Below, one piece after another: positions 9,900 through 22,420 of a DNA stretch of 64,000 nt. Made by a program: the position numbers and the translations under genes. Under the pieces are notes generated by a model, which worked only from the letters and a program-made list of their open reading frames with translations, was not told the origin of the DNA and ran no database searches. How positions within the stretch are numbered: the first letter of the stretch is position 1; the number at the start of each line of letters is the position of its first letter. The stretch is from Prorocentrum cordatum (Eukaryota; Sar; Dinophyceae; Prorocentrales; Prorocentraceae): positions 12,501-76,500 of the forward strand of contig CAUYUJ010001287.1 in the NCBI GenBank assembly GCA_963575745.1, read 5' to 3'.

Positions 9900-11095
9900 C
9901 GCGGCCGTCTGGGGGGTCCAGCTCCCTTCGAGGCCCAGAAGTGTGCAACGGTCGCCACGTTCGTGGGCTCCTGGGAGGTGGTTGCGAACTGCGCAGCAGC
10001 CGCCACTGTCGTGGACGCCTGGGAGGTGGCTGGAATTCTGCAACTGCCGCCACGTTCGTGGGCGCTCTGGAGGTCCAGCGCAGTCGAGGGCCGCGCAGCT
10101 CCACGCGGCTCCGTGGGGTGCTGCGAAATGCGCATCGGTCGCCACCCTCGTCGGCTCCTGGGGGTGTGGCTGCGACTTGCGCAGCCGCCGACACTTTCGT
10201 GCGAACCTGGGAGGTCCAGCGGAGTGCAGGGCCACGCCGGTCCAGCAGAGACCTCGCGGCTCGCCGGGGGGCTGCGAGCTGCGCACCTGTCGTAACGTGT
10301 GTGGGTTCCTGTGAGGTGCAGCGCAGGCGGAGGCCATGCGCACCCATTTGAGACCTCGCTGCTCCCTGGGTGTTGCGAAGTGCGCAACTGTCGCCACTTT
10401 CGTGGGCTCCTTGGAGGTCCAGCGGAGAGACGGGGGCCACGCAGATCCATTTGAGACCTTGCTGCTCCATGGGTGGCTGCGAACTGCGCACAAGTCGCCG
10501 CTCTCGTGGGCTTCTGGGAAGTCCAGAGGAGTAGAGGAGTCGGGGACGACGCGCATCTTTTTGAGAACCCGCTGCTCCCTGAGTGGCCACGTGCGAACTG
10601 CGCTACTGTCGCCCCTTTGGTGGGCGCCTGGCAGGTCCAGCGGCGTGGAGGGCCACGTGCACCCAGGTGAGACCTCGCTGCTCCCTGGGTTGCTGCGGGA
10701 GGCTCAGCGGAGTCGGGGGCCACGCAGACCCATTCGAGACCTCGCTGCTCCGCGGGAGGCCGAGAGTTGTGCAGCGTGGCCTCCTGGGAGGTTCCGCGGA
10801 GGGGAGGGCCACGCAGCCCAAGCCGATGCCTCTGGGCTCCCTGAGGGGGCTGCGAAAGGGGCAGCCGTCGCCATGTTCGCGGGCTGCTGGGAGGCGCGGC
10901 GGCGGTGAGGACATCGCAGATCCCTTCGAGACCCGGCGGCTCCCTGGGCTGCTGCAAACTGCGCCGCTCTCGCCCCTCGTGAGCTCCTGGGAGGCACGGC
11001 GGAGGCGAGGGCAGCGCAGAGCCTCTGGAGACCTCGCAGCCCCCCGTATCGGGGGCTACGAGCTGCGCAACCGTCGCCACGTCCGTAGAATCCCG
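9900..11095. repeat. Degenerate tandem array, period about 104 bp
   Basis: The repeated order is GAGACCTCGCTGCTCCCTGG, then TGCGAACTGCGCA, CTGTCGCCACTTTCGTGGGC, TCCTGGGAGGTCCAGCGGAG and GGCCACGCAGACCCATT. The GAGACCTCG box recurs near 10246, 10350, 10452, 10563, 10669, 10735, 10930 and 11029. Copies at the left are the most diverged. Long frames on both strands (up to 395 codons) follow the repeat and are not convincing genes. Confidence 0.85.
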
Positions 11096-12782
11096 GGGCG
11101 GAGACGGGGGCAGCGCAGCTCGTGCATATCTGACGATGTGCTCGTTCGTATGGAGGGTCCATACATACAGTCGCCCCGCGTGGAGAAGGGATCAAGTACA
11201 AGCAGGAGCTCGACCACGGGAAGGGAACCCCAACCCTGAGACCCCACGACGTCCCTTGACTCTGGGTGTGGGAACGGCACGCTCCCCGCAGCAAAACCAT
11301 CGAAACCCAAGAAACCCAGGACACCCTGGAGGCGAGCAGGGTGTTTCTCGGCATGGGTACCCACTGCACGTCTCGACGAATTCATCTCACAACGGCCGGA
11401 ATGTCTGGGGCGGGGTCGAGGACGAGCCCGGCGACCCGCCGGCCTCGGGGCCGCAGCCGACGCCCGCCGCGCGGCCGTGCGAGGCGGAGGCCGCTGAACG
11501 GAGGTGCGCAGGCCAGGCGCGGGCTGACGGCCCTCGGGCCGGGCAAACTGCAGAGCGCTCGGGTTGGAGAGAACGACGGGACGGAAGGGTCGAAAGACGA
11601 GGCCCTGAGATTAGTTGTTGTGTTCACAGTGCCGAACCTGTGCTTCTCATAAGCAGCCCCTTCGATCATGAAGAGGCGTGGAGGTCAGGAGAGCGCCGGT
11701 GAAAAGCATCCTGGTTGTGAGAGGGAGCAACAAAAAAAACAGAGATCGTAGAACCAAATTCAGCCCTCAGGGGCCGTGGGCAGGCCCCAGGACCGTCGAA
11801 AAACGGCTCGGAAGGCAAAGCCGGTCTCGGGGCAGGGGTCCAGACCTCTGGGGAGCCACAGACGTATGGGCACGGCCAGGCCCAGGACCAAAGAACACCC
11901 CTCAAGAACATGAGACCCTTCGCTGGCCAAACTGAAGAGCATTCGATGGCACCCTCCCCAAGGACGCACGAGGGCAATCAACTAACACGAGGAACATTGG
12001 GGGGCACCCTCCTCGAATCGACCTCGACCTTATACTTCGGCCTGACCAGAGGGCCAGGACATCATCCCCTGAGATCCTGGCGTCGCATTTTTTCCGAAAC
12101 TGGCGAGTTCGCCGTGTCTCGGGCGCCCAGGTCCTTGACTCATGAATACGGCTCGGATGATGCCGCCGAAATGCGGGGTCCAGGGATCCAGTCGGTTTTT
12201 GGCAGTGCTGCAACTGGTTCGGGACGTCGGATCTTAGGGTCGTGCACCGCGCGGGCGAAGGTTGGACCGAAACGCCCATCAGACGCGGTCTTGCGCATCT
12301 GGGGAGGGGCACCGCTACGGACCAGGGACTGGCTGATCAGTGCTTACTGCCACGCTCAGGAAAAATTAAGAGAAGCGCGATTGGCTATACTCGGAAAACA
12401 ATATAACAATATCACCCTGCGACTGCTTGGCTGCTTCGAACGGTTGTTTCGAACGGTTGTTTGATACATTCCAGGACACAGGACAGCTGCACACCTCTTC
12501 GTTGAGACGGCGCGGGAAACAACCGTGAAGAAGCACTAGACAAAGCTGACTCGAACAACTTCTGACGTCCAAAACCCAGACACCATGGCATTTCTGCACA
12601 CGGGTGCGTTCGCGCGCTCCCGCGTGCAAGCCTACGCGCGCCGCGCGCGATTGACCACCGCAACCGCGACCACGACCGCCACCACCGCGCGTTCACGCGC
12701 GCCGCATCCGCCGCACACGACCACCCGACCACCCCCGCCTATGAATCATCCCAGTGCGACCCTACCTAGGAGTTGGAGCATC
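11096..12782. other. No gene recognised
   Basis: Moderately GC-rich unique-looking DNA. Frames are open on both strands but lack motifs. GTTTCGAACG is directly duplicated at about 12442-12460. The piece CATACAGTCGCCCCG near 11166 resembles the end of the fold-back element at 8654. I see no RNA gene. Confidence 0.45.
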
Positions 12783-12862
12783 TAGGAAAGCGACATCTAC
12801 ATCTACACCGACAGCTACATTAACATCTACACCTGCATCTACATCTACATCAACATAAACAA
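12783..12862. repeat. ACATCT hexamer microsatellite
   Basis: Imperfect CTACATCTACATCAACAT units. Confidence 0.85.
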
Positions 12863-12894
12863 CGAGAACCACATCTACATGCTAGGGTACGCTC

Positions 12895-13430
12895 GAATGC
12901 GGTGTTATGCTAGGCTATGCTATGCTATGCTATGATATGATTTGCTGCGCTATGCTATGATATGATGTGCTATACTATGCTGCGTTATTCTGTGATATTC
13001 GATGATACGATATGATACGATGTGCTATGGTATGGTATGATATTATATGATGCGCGATGGTATGATGTGATATGATATGATATGACATGAGATGTTGCGT
13101 TATGCTACGATATGATATGCCATGCTATGATATCATATGATATGCAATACTGCGCTATGTTGTGCTATGACATGCCATAATATGATACGGTATGATGTGA
13201 TATGCTATGATATGATGCGATGTGTTATGATAAGCAATGACATGGTATGATATGATATGATATGATATGTTATGTTATGAAATGCCGCGCCATGATATGC
13301 GATGATAGGATTTGCTATGATAGGATACGGAATGCTGAGCTATGCTATGCTATGATATGCTCTGGTATGCTATGATAGACTTGGCGATGTTATGATATGA
13401 AATGATATGCTGTGCTAATTCAGCGCTGCG
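12895..13430. repeat. TATGA / TATGC pentamer-type satellite
   Basis: More than 100 imperfect pentamers (ATGCT, ATGAT, ATATG) cover about 535 bp. There is no open frame of note. The tract is sharply bounded at its right end by the CTAAG array. Confidence 0.9.
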
Positions 13431-13735
13431 CTATGCTGCGCTGCGCTAAGCTAAGCTAAGCTAAGGCAAGCTAAGCTAAGCTGGGCTAAGCTAAGCTAAG
13501 CTAGGCTAGGCTAAGCTAAGCTAAGCTAAGCTAAGCCAAGCCAAGCCAAGCCAAGCTAAGCTAAGTTAAGCTAAGCAAAGCTGAGCTAAGCTGAGCTAAG
13601 CTAAACTAAGATAAGCTTAGCTAAGCTACTCTAAGCTAAGCTAAGCTAAGCTAGGCTGAGCTAAGCTAAGCTAAGCGAAGCTAAGTTTAGCTAGGCTCAG
13701 CTGAGATGAAAAAGCAAAGCTAAGCTAAGGGGACG
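13431..13735. repeat. CTAAG pentamer array
   Basis: About 55 units of CTAAG with CCAAG, CTGAG and CTAGG variants, grouped in runs of like variants. This indicates local expansion of variant units. It is AluI-like in unit (AGCT) but not telomeric. Confidence 0.9.
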
Positions 13736-14149
13736 CAACTGGGGGAACCGCGAAGCGGGGACTGGGGGGAGCGCCCGGGGCGTTTTACACTGCCCGGCCC
13801 CTTTAAGCAAACAAAGTAAGAACCCTCTAGGCAGAGCCTAGGTAGGGAACAAAATCACAAGCACGCACAAACATCCACAAACACCCACGCACTGACGACC
13901 ACGCACTAACGCACCCCTCCCCCACCTGCTTGGCCCACTACCTCCTCACGCCCCCATGCCGCCCCCGCGCGCCGCCCGCCCTCACCGCCGGCGCTCTGCA
14001 AAGGGGAAAAAGGGAAGCACCGCCCCATTCAAAGGCTGGCCTCGCGGAGCGCCAGCAGCAAAGCGAAGGGGGACAGGGGGCGCGCGCGGGCGGCGCCACC
14101 CGCGCGGGCGCGCACGCGCACGCGCACATACATACACACACACACCAAG

Positions 14150-14183
<34 letters not shown>

Positions 14184-15124
14184 CGCGCGCAACTTCCAAC
14201 ACGCAGATACACACGCGCACACACGGATGCGCATACGCAAACGCCCACTGACACCCACGCACTGATGATCGCAAAAGCACGCGCGCGCGCACGCACACCC
14301 CTGCTCAGCGCCCCCCTCCCCCGCGCCCCCCTGCCGCCCTCGCGCGCCCCCCGCCCCCTCCGCCAGCGCTCAGGAGGGGGGGGCTCGGCTTGCCTCAAAT
14401 AAGACTCCAGCGGGCCGCGCGGGCCAAGTCGGGCGGCCAAGGCCGCGTGCGAGCGCAGCTCTCATATCAATTCACCACTTGCAACATCAAAAGATAGCAC
14501 GTATAAGCTCAAATTTCTCAGACACGCGGGGAGCCAGAAAGAGCAGAACAGTGAAGCGCAGCAGGAAAAACCCAAGGGCCAGGTGGCACGGGCGGGGGAC
14601 AGAGCGGGAAGGGAAGGAACAAAAACAGGCGCAAACCGTTGCAAGATATGATGGGGGGGGCACCGCCCCACTCAGGGACTGGCACTCCCTCCAATCCGCC
14701 CACTCCGCCGTCGCGGAGCGCCGGAGGCAGAGGCGGGGGTGGGAAGAGGCTGCGCGGACGGCGCCACCCTCGCGGGCGCGCACAGGTCCACGTTCACGCC
14801 AACGCCCGCGCCAGCCCACACCCACGCCCAAGCCCACGCCCACCCCACTTTTAAGTCGGCGTCGCAGAGGAGCCTCAGGCGCGGTCGGGAGACGCCAATT
14901 GCGAACGAACTTAGTCGAATGCGCCGCGATGGAAGACTGCAGCCACGGCCATGCAGATCGGTGATGGTGGCGAAAAGATGGGGCACTGCAAAGCCAAAGT
15001 GCAGCAGCCAAGCATCCCGCAGAGCGTAGCCCGACGCCAGAAATGGCAGAGCGGGCACCAGTCTGGCGCTGACTACGCAGAGGCCAATCATAGCGCGGAG
15101 ACTGACTCGACGCCAGGAGCGCGC
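13736..15124. other. GC-rich region with a diverged duplication and CA runs, no gene
   Basis: The segments at about 13976-14120 and 14645-14795 share CACCGCCCCA.TCA, GGACTGGC, TCGCGGAGCGCC and GCGGCGCCACCCGCGCGGGC GCGCAC, so they form a duplicated block. CA microsatellites lie at about 14105-14180 and 14208-14225. I find no convincing protein. Confidence 0.55.
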
Positions 15125-16205
15125 CCAGCCCACACACACACACACACACACACACACCCCTACACGCACACACGCCCACGCCCACGCCCACACCCACGCC
15201 CACGCCCACGCCCGCGCCCACACCCGCGCCCCCGCCCACGCCCCTGCCCGCGCCCGCGCCTGCGCCCGCGCCCACGCCCGCGCCCGCGCCCACGCCCCCA
15301 CGCCCACGCCCACGCCCGCGCCAACGCCCACGCCAACGCCCACACACGCACACACACACACACAAAAACACACGCCCACACCCGCGCCCGCACCCACCCC
15401 CACGTCTACACCCATGCCCACACCCACGCCCGCACCGACACCAACACACAAGCCCACACCCGCGCCCACGCCCACGCCCACACCCACACCCACACCCACA
15501 CCCACACCCACGCACACACCCACACCAACACCCACCCACACACCCACATCCACATCCGCACACACACACCCGCACACGCACACCCAAGACCACGCCCGCG
15601 ACGGCACCAACGCCTACGTCTACGCCCCGCCCACACCAACACCCACATCCACAGCCAAACCCACACCCACACCCACACCCAGACCAAGGACCACGCCCAC
15701 GCCAACACACCCACACCGACACCCACACTACACTCACACCCATACCAGCGCCCACGCCCACGCCAACGCCCACGCCCGAGCCAACGACCATGCCCACGCC
15801 CACATCCGCGCCACAGCCCAGGCCGGGGCCCACGCACACGCCCACGCCCACGCCATTGCCCACGCCCACGCCCACGCCAACGCCCAGGCACACGCCCGCG
15901 CCCACGCCCACGCCGCGCCAACGTCCACACGCCCACGCCCACGCCCACGCCCAAGCCCAAACATACACAGACACACACACACACACATACCCACGCTCAC
16001 GCCCACGCCCAGGTCCACGCCCACACCCACGCCCGCTCCCACGCCAGCACCCACACCCACAACCACACCAACGCCCATGATACCACACCCACGCCCGACG
16101 CCCAAGCCCACGTACACGCCGACACCCACGCCCACACCCACGCAAACATCCAAACCTACACCCACACCCACACCCGCACCCAAACCACACCCACGCCCAC
16201 AGCAC
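15125..16205. repeat. CCCACG / CCCACA / CCCGCG hexamer array
   Basis: About 1.08 kb of hexamer-based repeat (CCCACG with CCCACA, CCCGCG, CCAACG variants), starting with an AC run at 15130-15158. The minus strand is G-rich (CGTGGG). The 302-582 codon Pro/His/Thr or Gly/Val frames on either strand come from the stop-free repeat. Confidence 0.9.
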
Positions 16206-17192
16206 CACGACGCACACACGAAACAACGCACGCACGCAAAGTTACCAATACATACACACAACGCACGAACGCAAACGTACCAACACGGCTGCCAGACCAG
16301 CCAGCGTTGGATTGAACGCTGACCCAGGGAGGTCGAGTAACGGGTTGGTTAATCGGGAGCGGCAAAGAGGGGGGTGTCCAAGAGGGGGGTGCAAATCATG
16401 GCCGGCGCCATGTGCCGGCCCAGCGGGGGGCCAGGGACGCAATGAAATAAAAAGAGGCGCCATGAAATCTGGGGGAAAAACATTGCCCGCGCCATGATAT
16501 CCACCCCCCCTAGTCATCACCCCCCTCTCTGCCGCCCCCGAGTGAAATGAGGCCCAACAAACGAAAACAAAAAAGCCGTGACAGTGGGCATACTGTGGAT
16601 CAGCTTGCACAGACACCACGACAACATGAAAGCCGGAAAGAAAACACGTCGAGATACGACGCGCCGATGCTCCTTCCAGAAGTATAAACATGCAGACTGG
16701 GCAACACGCAGAACGAAGGTCCGAGTCAGCTGTCACCCAACCAGAATTAGCAGTCGGACAAACTTGGAGGTGGCCAAGAAACGCGTCAACCGTGCAGCTG
16801 TCCAAGAACAACCTGCACGGCGTCATTCACCCAGCCAGCACCAACCAGCCCTGACAAGTGAAGAAGCCGACCCGCCCAAGGGTCAGGCGCGCGCAATGCC
16901 GCACGCAACTAACTCAAACTGAGCATCTCAGCGCGGCGAGTCCGCCGCAATAAATGCGCCCCTGCAGTGTCACTGGCGAGCGGAGGTCAGACACCCAACC
17001 ACCGCCGCCACCGCAGACAAAAATGCATGAGGGCGGAACAAGCGAAGTCAGCGCGAAGAGACGCGCAATCGTGCCAGAGTGTGACCTTGTCACAATTTGC
17101 TACCCGCTTAAAAAATCGAACATTTCAAGCGAATGCTCAAATCTCAAGTAGCACTAGCCAAACCAAGCCTAAGTTATCACTTTGGTCGTACG
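16206..17192. other. No gene recognised
   Basis: Unique-looking DNA with short homopurine GGGGGG patches near 16370-16400. Open frames are short and lack motifs. Confidence 0.45.
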
Positions 17193-17267
17193 AATCGGGT
17201 CGGCCAACTAGCTCAGCCCTGCACCCTGATTCCTCTAACTTCTTCCTTGGGAGCTCCACGAGGTATG
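17193..17267 (-). mobile_element. Old Helentron-like element terminus
   Basis: TTTGGTCGTACGAATCGGGT CGGCCAACTAGCTC..., ATTCCTCTAAC and AGCTCCACGAGGTAT form a diverged copy of the plus-strand right terminus seen in full at 63563-63962. It marks the left border of the repeat field that fills the rest of the window. Confidence 0.6.
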
Positions 17268-20200
17268 ACCTGCTCTGGTCGGAGCAACGCCACCGAAAGC
17301 GTAATCGGAGCAGTTGTCTTTGTCTACGCCGCCCAGGGCGCAGGAACCTGCGTGGGAGACGCTTGCGAGGACGCTTGGCAGCATGCCTCGGGAGCTTGCA
17401 AGCTGGAGAAGGGAGCTTCGCAGGAGCTTTGAGGCAGCTGCGTGGAATATGCGGAGGCTTCGGGCACGTGCACTTGTGCAGTCCGGAACCGGATAGCCAC
17501 GCAGTCCAAGGAGCGCAAGCCGATTCTAGGAAACGCTGGGAAGGACGCTGGAAAAACCCTATGGTGGGCTTTTTGTGTTGATGTATTTTTGATGTTGGGT
17601 AGTTTTGCTGACGTACTAAGAAGGCTAGATACATCGAATCTCGGACGTCGAACTATGCACACAATTTTCCATATTTTCTACACCAAGATGAAAACATCTC
17701 TATCAAGCCGCACACCCTCGCGCGCACTGAATGCAAGATTGCCGCGCTCGCGCGCCATTGTTTCACATGGCAAGGAAGCTGCACGAGTCCCTGGCGGTTA
17801 CGGAGGTTGACGGTTCACCGCCGGCTTCCACCGTCCAGCTCCCGATCTGCAACTCTCTTAGCTAAAAATCTCGACATTTGGTCGGTTGAAAATCATGTTC
17901 TCGAATTCCACCTGCTCCAATATTTCCCCCCATCTCCGATCACACTCCCGCTCCACTCTTCATCTGAGAAACTAACCTTCATCTCTCAAAAACGGCAGAG
18001 TGGGAATACAATTTTCAGTCGTAGCTCTCTGGTAGCGACAGATCTCAGGAGGTCTCGGCATTTTTAGCGACTGCTTCTGATCATTGTCTCTGGAACGGTG
18101 TGACGCTGACGCCCCAGGCGAAGTTCCAAGTTCGAGTTCGGCCCCGTACTCGATCGAACTTTGCGATCTCCGACGTCTCAATACTGTAGGCGAATGTTTC
18201 TGACCATTCCCTGTTGAAGGGCGTGCTACCCAGCCGTAGCTTGCACACAGTTCGAATTAAGTAGCGAAAACCAACATTACCTCTGAAAAAATTGAAGAAT
18301 GCAAACAGCTTTCTGGTCTGAGCTCTAGTAGCAGACTGATCTCAGGCGCCTAGATACTTTCGACGCGACTAGCGCTCGAAATGATTACCTGACAACTGCT
18401 GCGCTAAACTCCGAAGCTCAACAGCTCAAAAGAAAACCGACAGCACCTGCCAAGATGACAGAAAACACCCGATCCCGCCCTGATACACTTAGCTCGATGT
18501 CAAAGGGGCGTGCTCTTCACGCGTCGGAAGCTTCGTTATAACTCGAGCTGTCGGCAAGCCAAGCACATCTCTATGAAACCGCAAGCCTCGCGCGAGCTGA
18601 ATGCGGCATTGCCGCGCTCGCATGCCATCCATGTATATGCAAGTAAGCTGACCCCCGGCGGTAACCAAGGTGGGGCTTCCAGTTCCGGCGCGGGGAAGAG
18701 ACAATGACTCGCAGAGCTTCGCTAAGAGCAAAGCGGCGAACAGCTCAGTACACAAAACCACAGCATCTCTCAGTAAAATCTGAGTCCGACTGAAATATTA
18801 CACGTTGCCTACAGCTCGAAATAAGTACAGAAAACAAACATGATCTCTCACGAAATATTGCAGAGTTTTTGAAAGTGTTTGAGTCGCAGCTCTGGTAGCA
18901 GACCGATCTCACGTCTCGATATTGTAGGCGAATGTTCCTCTCATTTCCTCTTCAATATTGCGTTTCCCAGCTCTGCAACTATAACTCGAGAGGAGCCAAC
19001 ATCGTCTCATAAAGAAGATTGAGGACTTCAATGAGTTCTTTGGTCGCAGCTTGGATAGCAGACCGACCGAGGCGTCTCGATATTTTAGACTGGCAATTCT
19101 CAGCATTCCCTGTCGATTGGTGCATCTCAGCTCTGTCGCTAATCTACAGCTCGAATTAAGTGGAGGAAGCAAACTTCATCACTTAAATGTCTGACGCAGC
19201 TCTGGTAGCAAACCGATGTCAGACGTCCCGATACCAAGCCAAATATGTATGATAAGTTCCTCTTGGACGGCGTCTCCGTAGCTGGTCTGCGGAGACTCTA
19301 AAATTTCTAGAGTACAGGAATTCGAAAGTTGACTCGATAAATCTAGACAGAAGCTCTGTATAATGTTAGTCGGTCAAAACATGTTCTCGGAATCCAAAAA
19401 TTCACAAGAGCTCCAAAATGCTCCCCCTTCTTCGATCTTAGTCTATGCTTGCTGAGTGGATATCATTGTCAGATAGCACTGCTTTGCCGAAGAGCTCTCT
19501 GAGGTACTCGAACTGTAGAGAGATACAGAGCTGGCAGACACATCCTCTCAGCATGAAAGCATCTAACTATTTGCAATATTCCAGGGCTTTGGAAGGCAAT
19601 TTCAGATTTCTCAAGGTAATTCGAGCTGGAAAAGAGCCACAAAGCTGGGAAGCACACCGCCCAACGGGACATGATCAGCACTATGGTATCGAGACGTCTG
19701 CGATCTGTCTGCAGCTACAAGAATTCGACAGGCAGACGCGGCACGATCCATAACACGTCAAAAAAGTTGGCTCTTGAAAAGAGATTTCTAATCTCTCAGA
19801 ATCTCCGAAAAACAATCACATGTCCCCACCTGTTCCGCCCGGGCCGGGTCCGCGAACTAGGAGCCAGGCGGCAAACAGTCAATCTGGACTCGGTATTGTA
19901 GGCCATGCTCCGGATCACTCCTTGTTGCTCAGTTTGCTTCCCAGCTCCGTGGCTCTCCTGCAGCTCAAATTAAGTAGAAAACTTCTCCTGCAAAAAAAAC
20001 TAAAGCGTGCAATTGGTCTGTTGGTCATTGCACTGAGAGCCGACGATCTTGAGAGCTCGCATCACCAGGAAAACAAATCTCTCGAAATTCTAAGGAGTGA
20101 GAAGAGACCGTCTCAGGTTCGTAGCTGCAAGATGCCGCATAGAGCTCTTCAGCATCGATCAGCACCAGCTAGAGAAATTCTGGCGCGGGGTAGAGCTAGT

Positions 20201-21756
20201 TGACCTGGTCGGGCAGACCACGTGCCGAGCTACGCGTGTCTACGAGGGCCCAGGCATCAAATTCGAGCTTGAGGCAAGCTACAAAGAGTCAAGAACTTAA
20301 GACTTCGTTCGAGCTCCAATATTTGTCCCAACTTTGGGTCTGACGGGAGGCCGGCGGTAAACCGTCAACCATGGTTACCGCCGGGAACTCGTAGAGCTTC
20401 CTTGCCATGTATGAATGCCATGCGAGCGCGTGCGGTTTCATAGACATGCGGTCGACAGCTCCTTGCCTGCCCACAGCTCGACTTCTGTTGAGACAGACAC
20501 CCACGCAAGAAAGTTCACGACATAACCTGATAAGATGTTTCAGGAAATAAGTGAATCCTAAGAGACTCTCGTCACGCGTAGAGCACGCGAGCTTGGTAGC
20601 TGCTTGCAGCACAAATAGTCGTCGTCGCAGCTCTGGTAGCAGACCGATCTCAGACGTCTCGATACTGCACACTAGTGCTCGTGATCATTTCCATTCGAGC
20701 AGTCTGCTTCCCGGCTCCGTAGCTTGCCTAGAGCTCGAATTAAATAAAGAGAACCAACACCGCCCATCTAAAATTTGAAGAGCCAAAAAAACAGTTTTGG
20801 GTCGCAGCTCTGCACAAAAAAAGTTGCAGAGTGCGAATAGTGTTTCAGATGTAGCTCTGGTAGCAGACAAATCTCAAACGTCTCAATACTGCACGCGACT
20901 GCCTCTGATGATCCTGTCGGACTGTTTGCTTTCCAGCCCCCCAGCTTGCCTACAACTCGAATTGAGTGTAGAAAACCAACACCGCACCACTCGAGAATGG
21001 AAGAGTGCAAATGAGCATGCGGTCGCAGCTCTGGTAACAGACCGATCTCAGGCGTCTAGATTCTTTAGACTGGTGCTTCTCAGCATTTCCTGTCGATTGG
21101 TGTGCATCTAAGCTTCGTAGCTAGCCTACAGATCGACTTGACTTGAGGAAACGCCATCATCCCTCGAAAACTATGTACAGTGCGAACAGTTGTTCAGGTG
21201 CAAATTTGAGACGTCTCGATACTGTGGGCGAATGTGCATGGTGCTTTCCTGTCTAGAGGTGCGCTTTGCAGCTCCGTTGCCAGCCTACATAATAAGGCAC
21301 AAATAATTAACATCACCTCGTTAAGAGTAACAGGGTACGAATAATTGTTTCGCGCCAGCTCTGGTAGCAGACCGATCTCAGGCATCTATGCACTTCAGAC
21401 TAGCGTTTCTGAACACGTTCTTTCGATTGCTGTGCCGAACAGCTCAGCTCATCTGCACCTCGAGTTAAGTTAAGAGAACCGACGGCACCGGTCACGATGA
21501 CACTCCCCACCCGACCCCGCCTGAGTGCCGCTCGCCACTAATATCCACCCGATTGACCTGAAGTCAAGATGACGAGCGCGAACGACTCGTTGAACGTTGA
21601 GAACCTCATGCCAAAACAAGCCAATCGCCGATGCAGATTCATGTTTCTGTGTTCAATCCATCGGTGCGAAACAGAGCTGCGCAGCTTGCTTTCTGCTTGA
21701 GCTATGTTCACGGACCGTTATCATTTGGAAAATGCATCGCGATGGCCGATGGTTGC

Positions 21757-21758
21757 TC

Positions 21759-21844
<86 letters not shown>

Positions 21845-21901
21845 ACGACTACGACTACGACTACGACTACGACTACGACTACGACTACGACTACGACTAC
21901 T
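21757..21901. repeat. TAC trinucleotide run turning into TACGAC hexamers
   Basis: About 22 perfect TAC units are followed by about 13 perfect TACGAC units. The hexamer is an A-to-G-type variant of two TAC units that was itself expanded. Confidence 0.95.
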
Positions 21902-22019
21902 CCGGCGGTAAGCCGTCACCCTTGGTCACCGCGGGAACTCGTAGAGCTCCCTTGCCATGTACATGAATCGGACGCGGGCGCGGCAATGTCGCATTCCGCG
22001 CGCGCGAGGGCACGGTTTC

Positions 22020-22420
22020 ATGGAGGACCTGGAGGAGAAGAAGGAGCGAGGAGGGGAAGGCGGTGGAGGCCGAGGAAGAGAAGGAGGAAAAGGAGCAGAA
22101 GGACGAGGCGGAGGGGGGCGAGGAAGAGGAGCATGACGAGCAGGAGGGGGAAAGGGCGGAGGGGGAAAAGGGGGAAATTGATGATGGTGAGGGGGGAGAG
22201 GATGAGGAGGACGAGAAGAAGGAGAAGCAGAAAAAGGATGAGGACGGCATTGAGGAGGAAGAGGAGAAGGAGGAGGAGGTGGAATAGGCGGAGGAGATGG
22301 AGGAGAGAGAGGAGGCGGAGGAGGAGAAGGAGGCAAACGAGGAGGAGAAGGAGAAGAACGAGGAGGAGCAGGATAAGATGGAGAAGAAGGAAGAAAGAGG
22401 GCGGAGGAGAGGAGGGAGCC
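22020..22420. repeat. GAG / GGA purine-rich tract
   Basis: About 400 bp of GAGGAG, AAGGAG and similar triplets. Acidic Glu/Lys frames on the plus strand and Ser/Leu/Pro frames on the minus strand are low-complexity artefacts. Confidence 0.85.

Noticed and set aside
9249-11080. 350- and 395-codon frames
   Set aside because: They track the 104 bp tandem array and no domain is visible.
14487-16315. 582-codon (minus) and 454-codon (plus) frames rich in Gly/Val/Cys or Pro/His/Thr
   Set aside because: They are direct translations of the CCCACG and CA repeats, not proteins.
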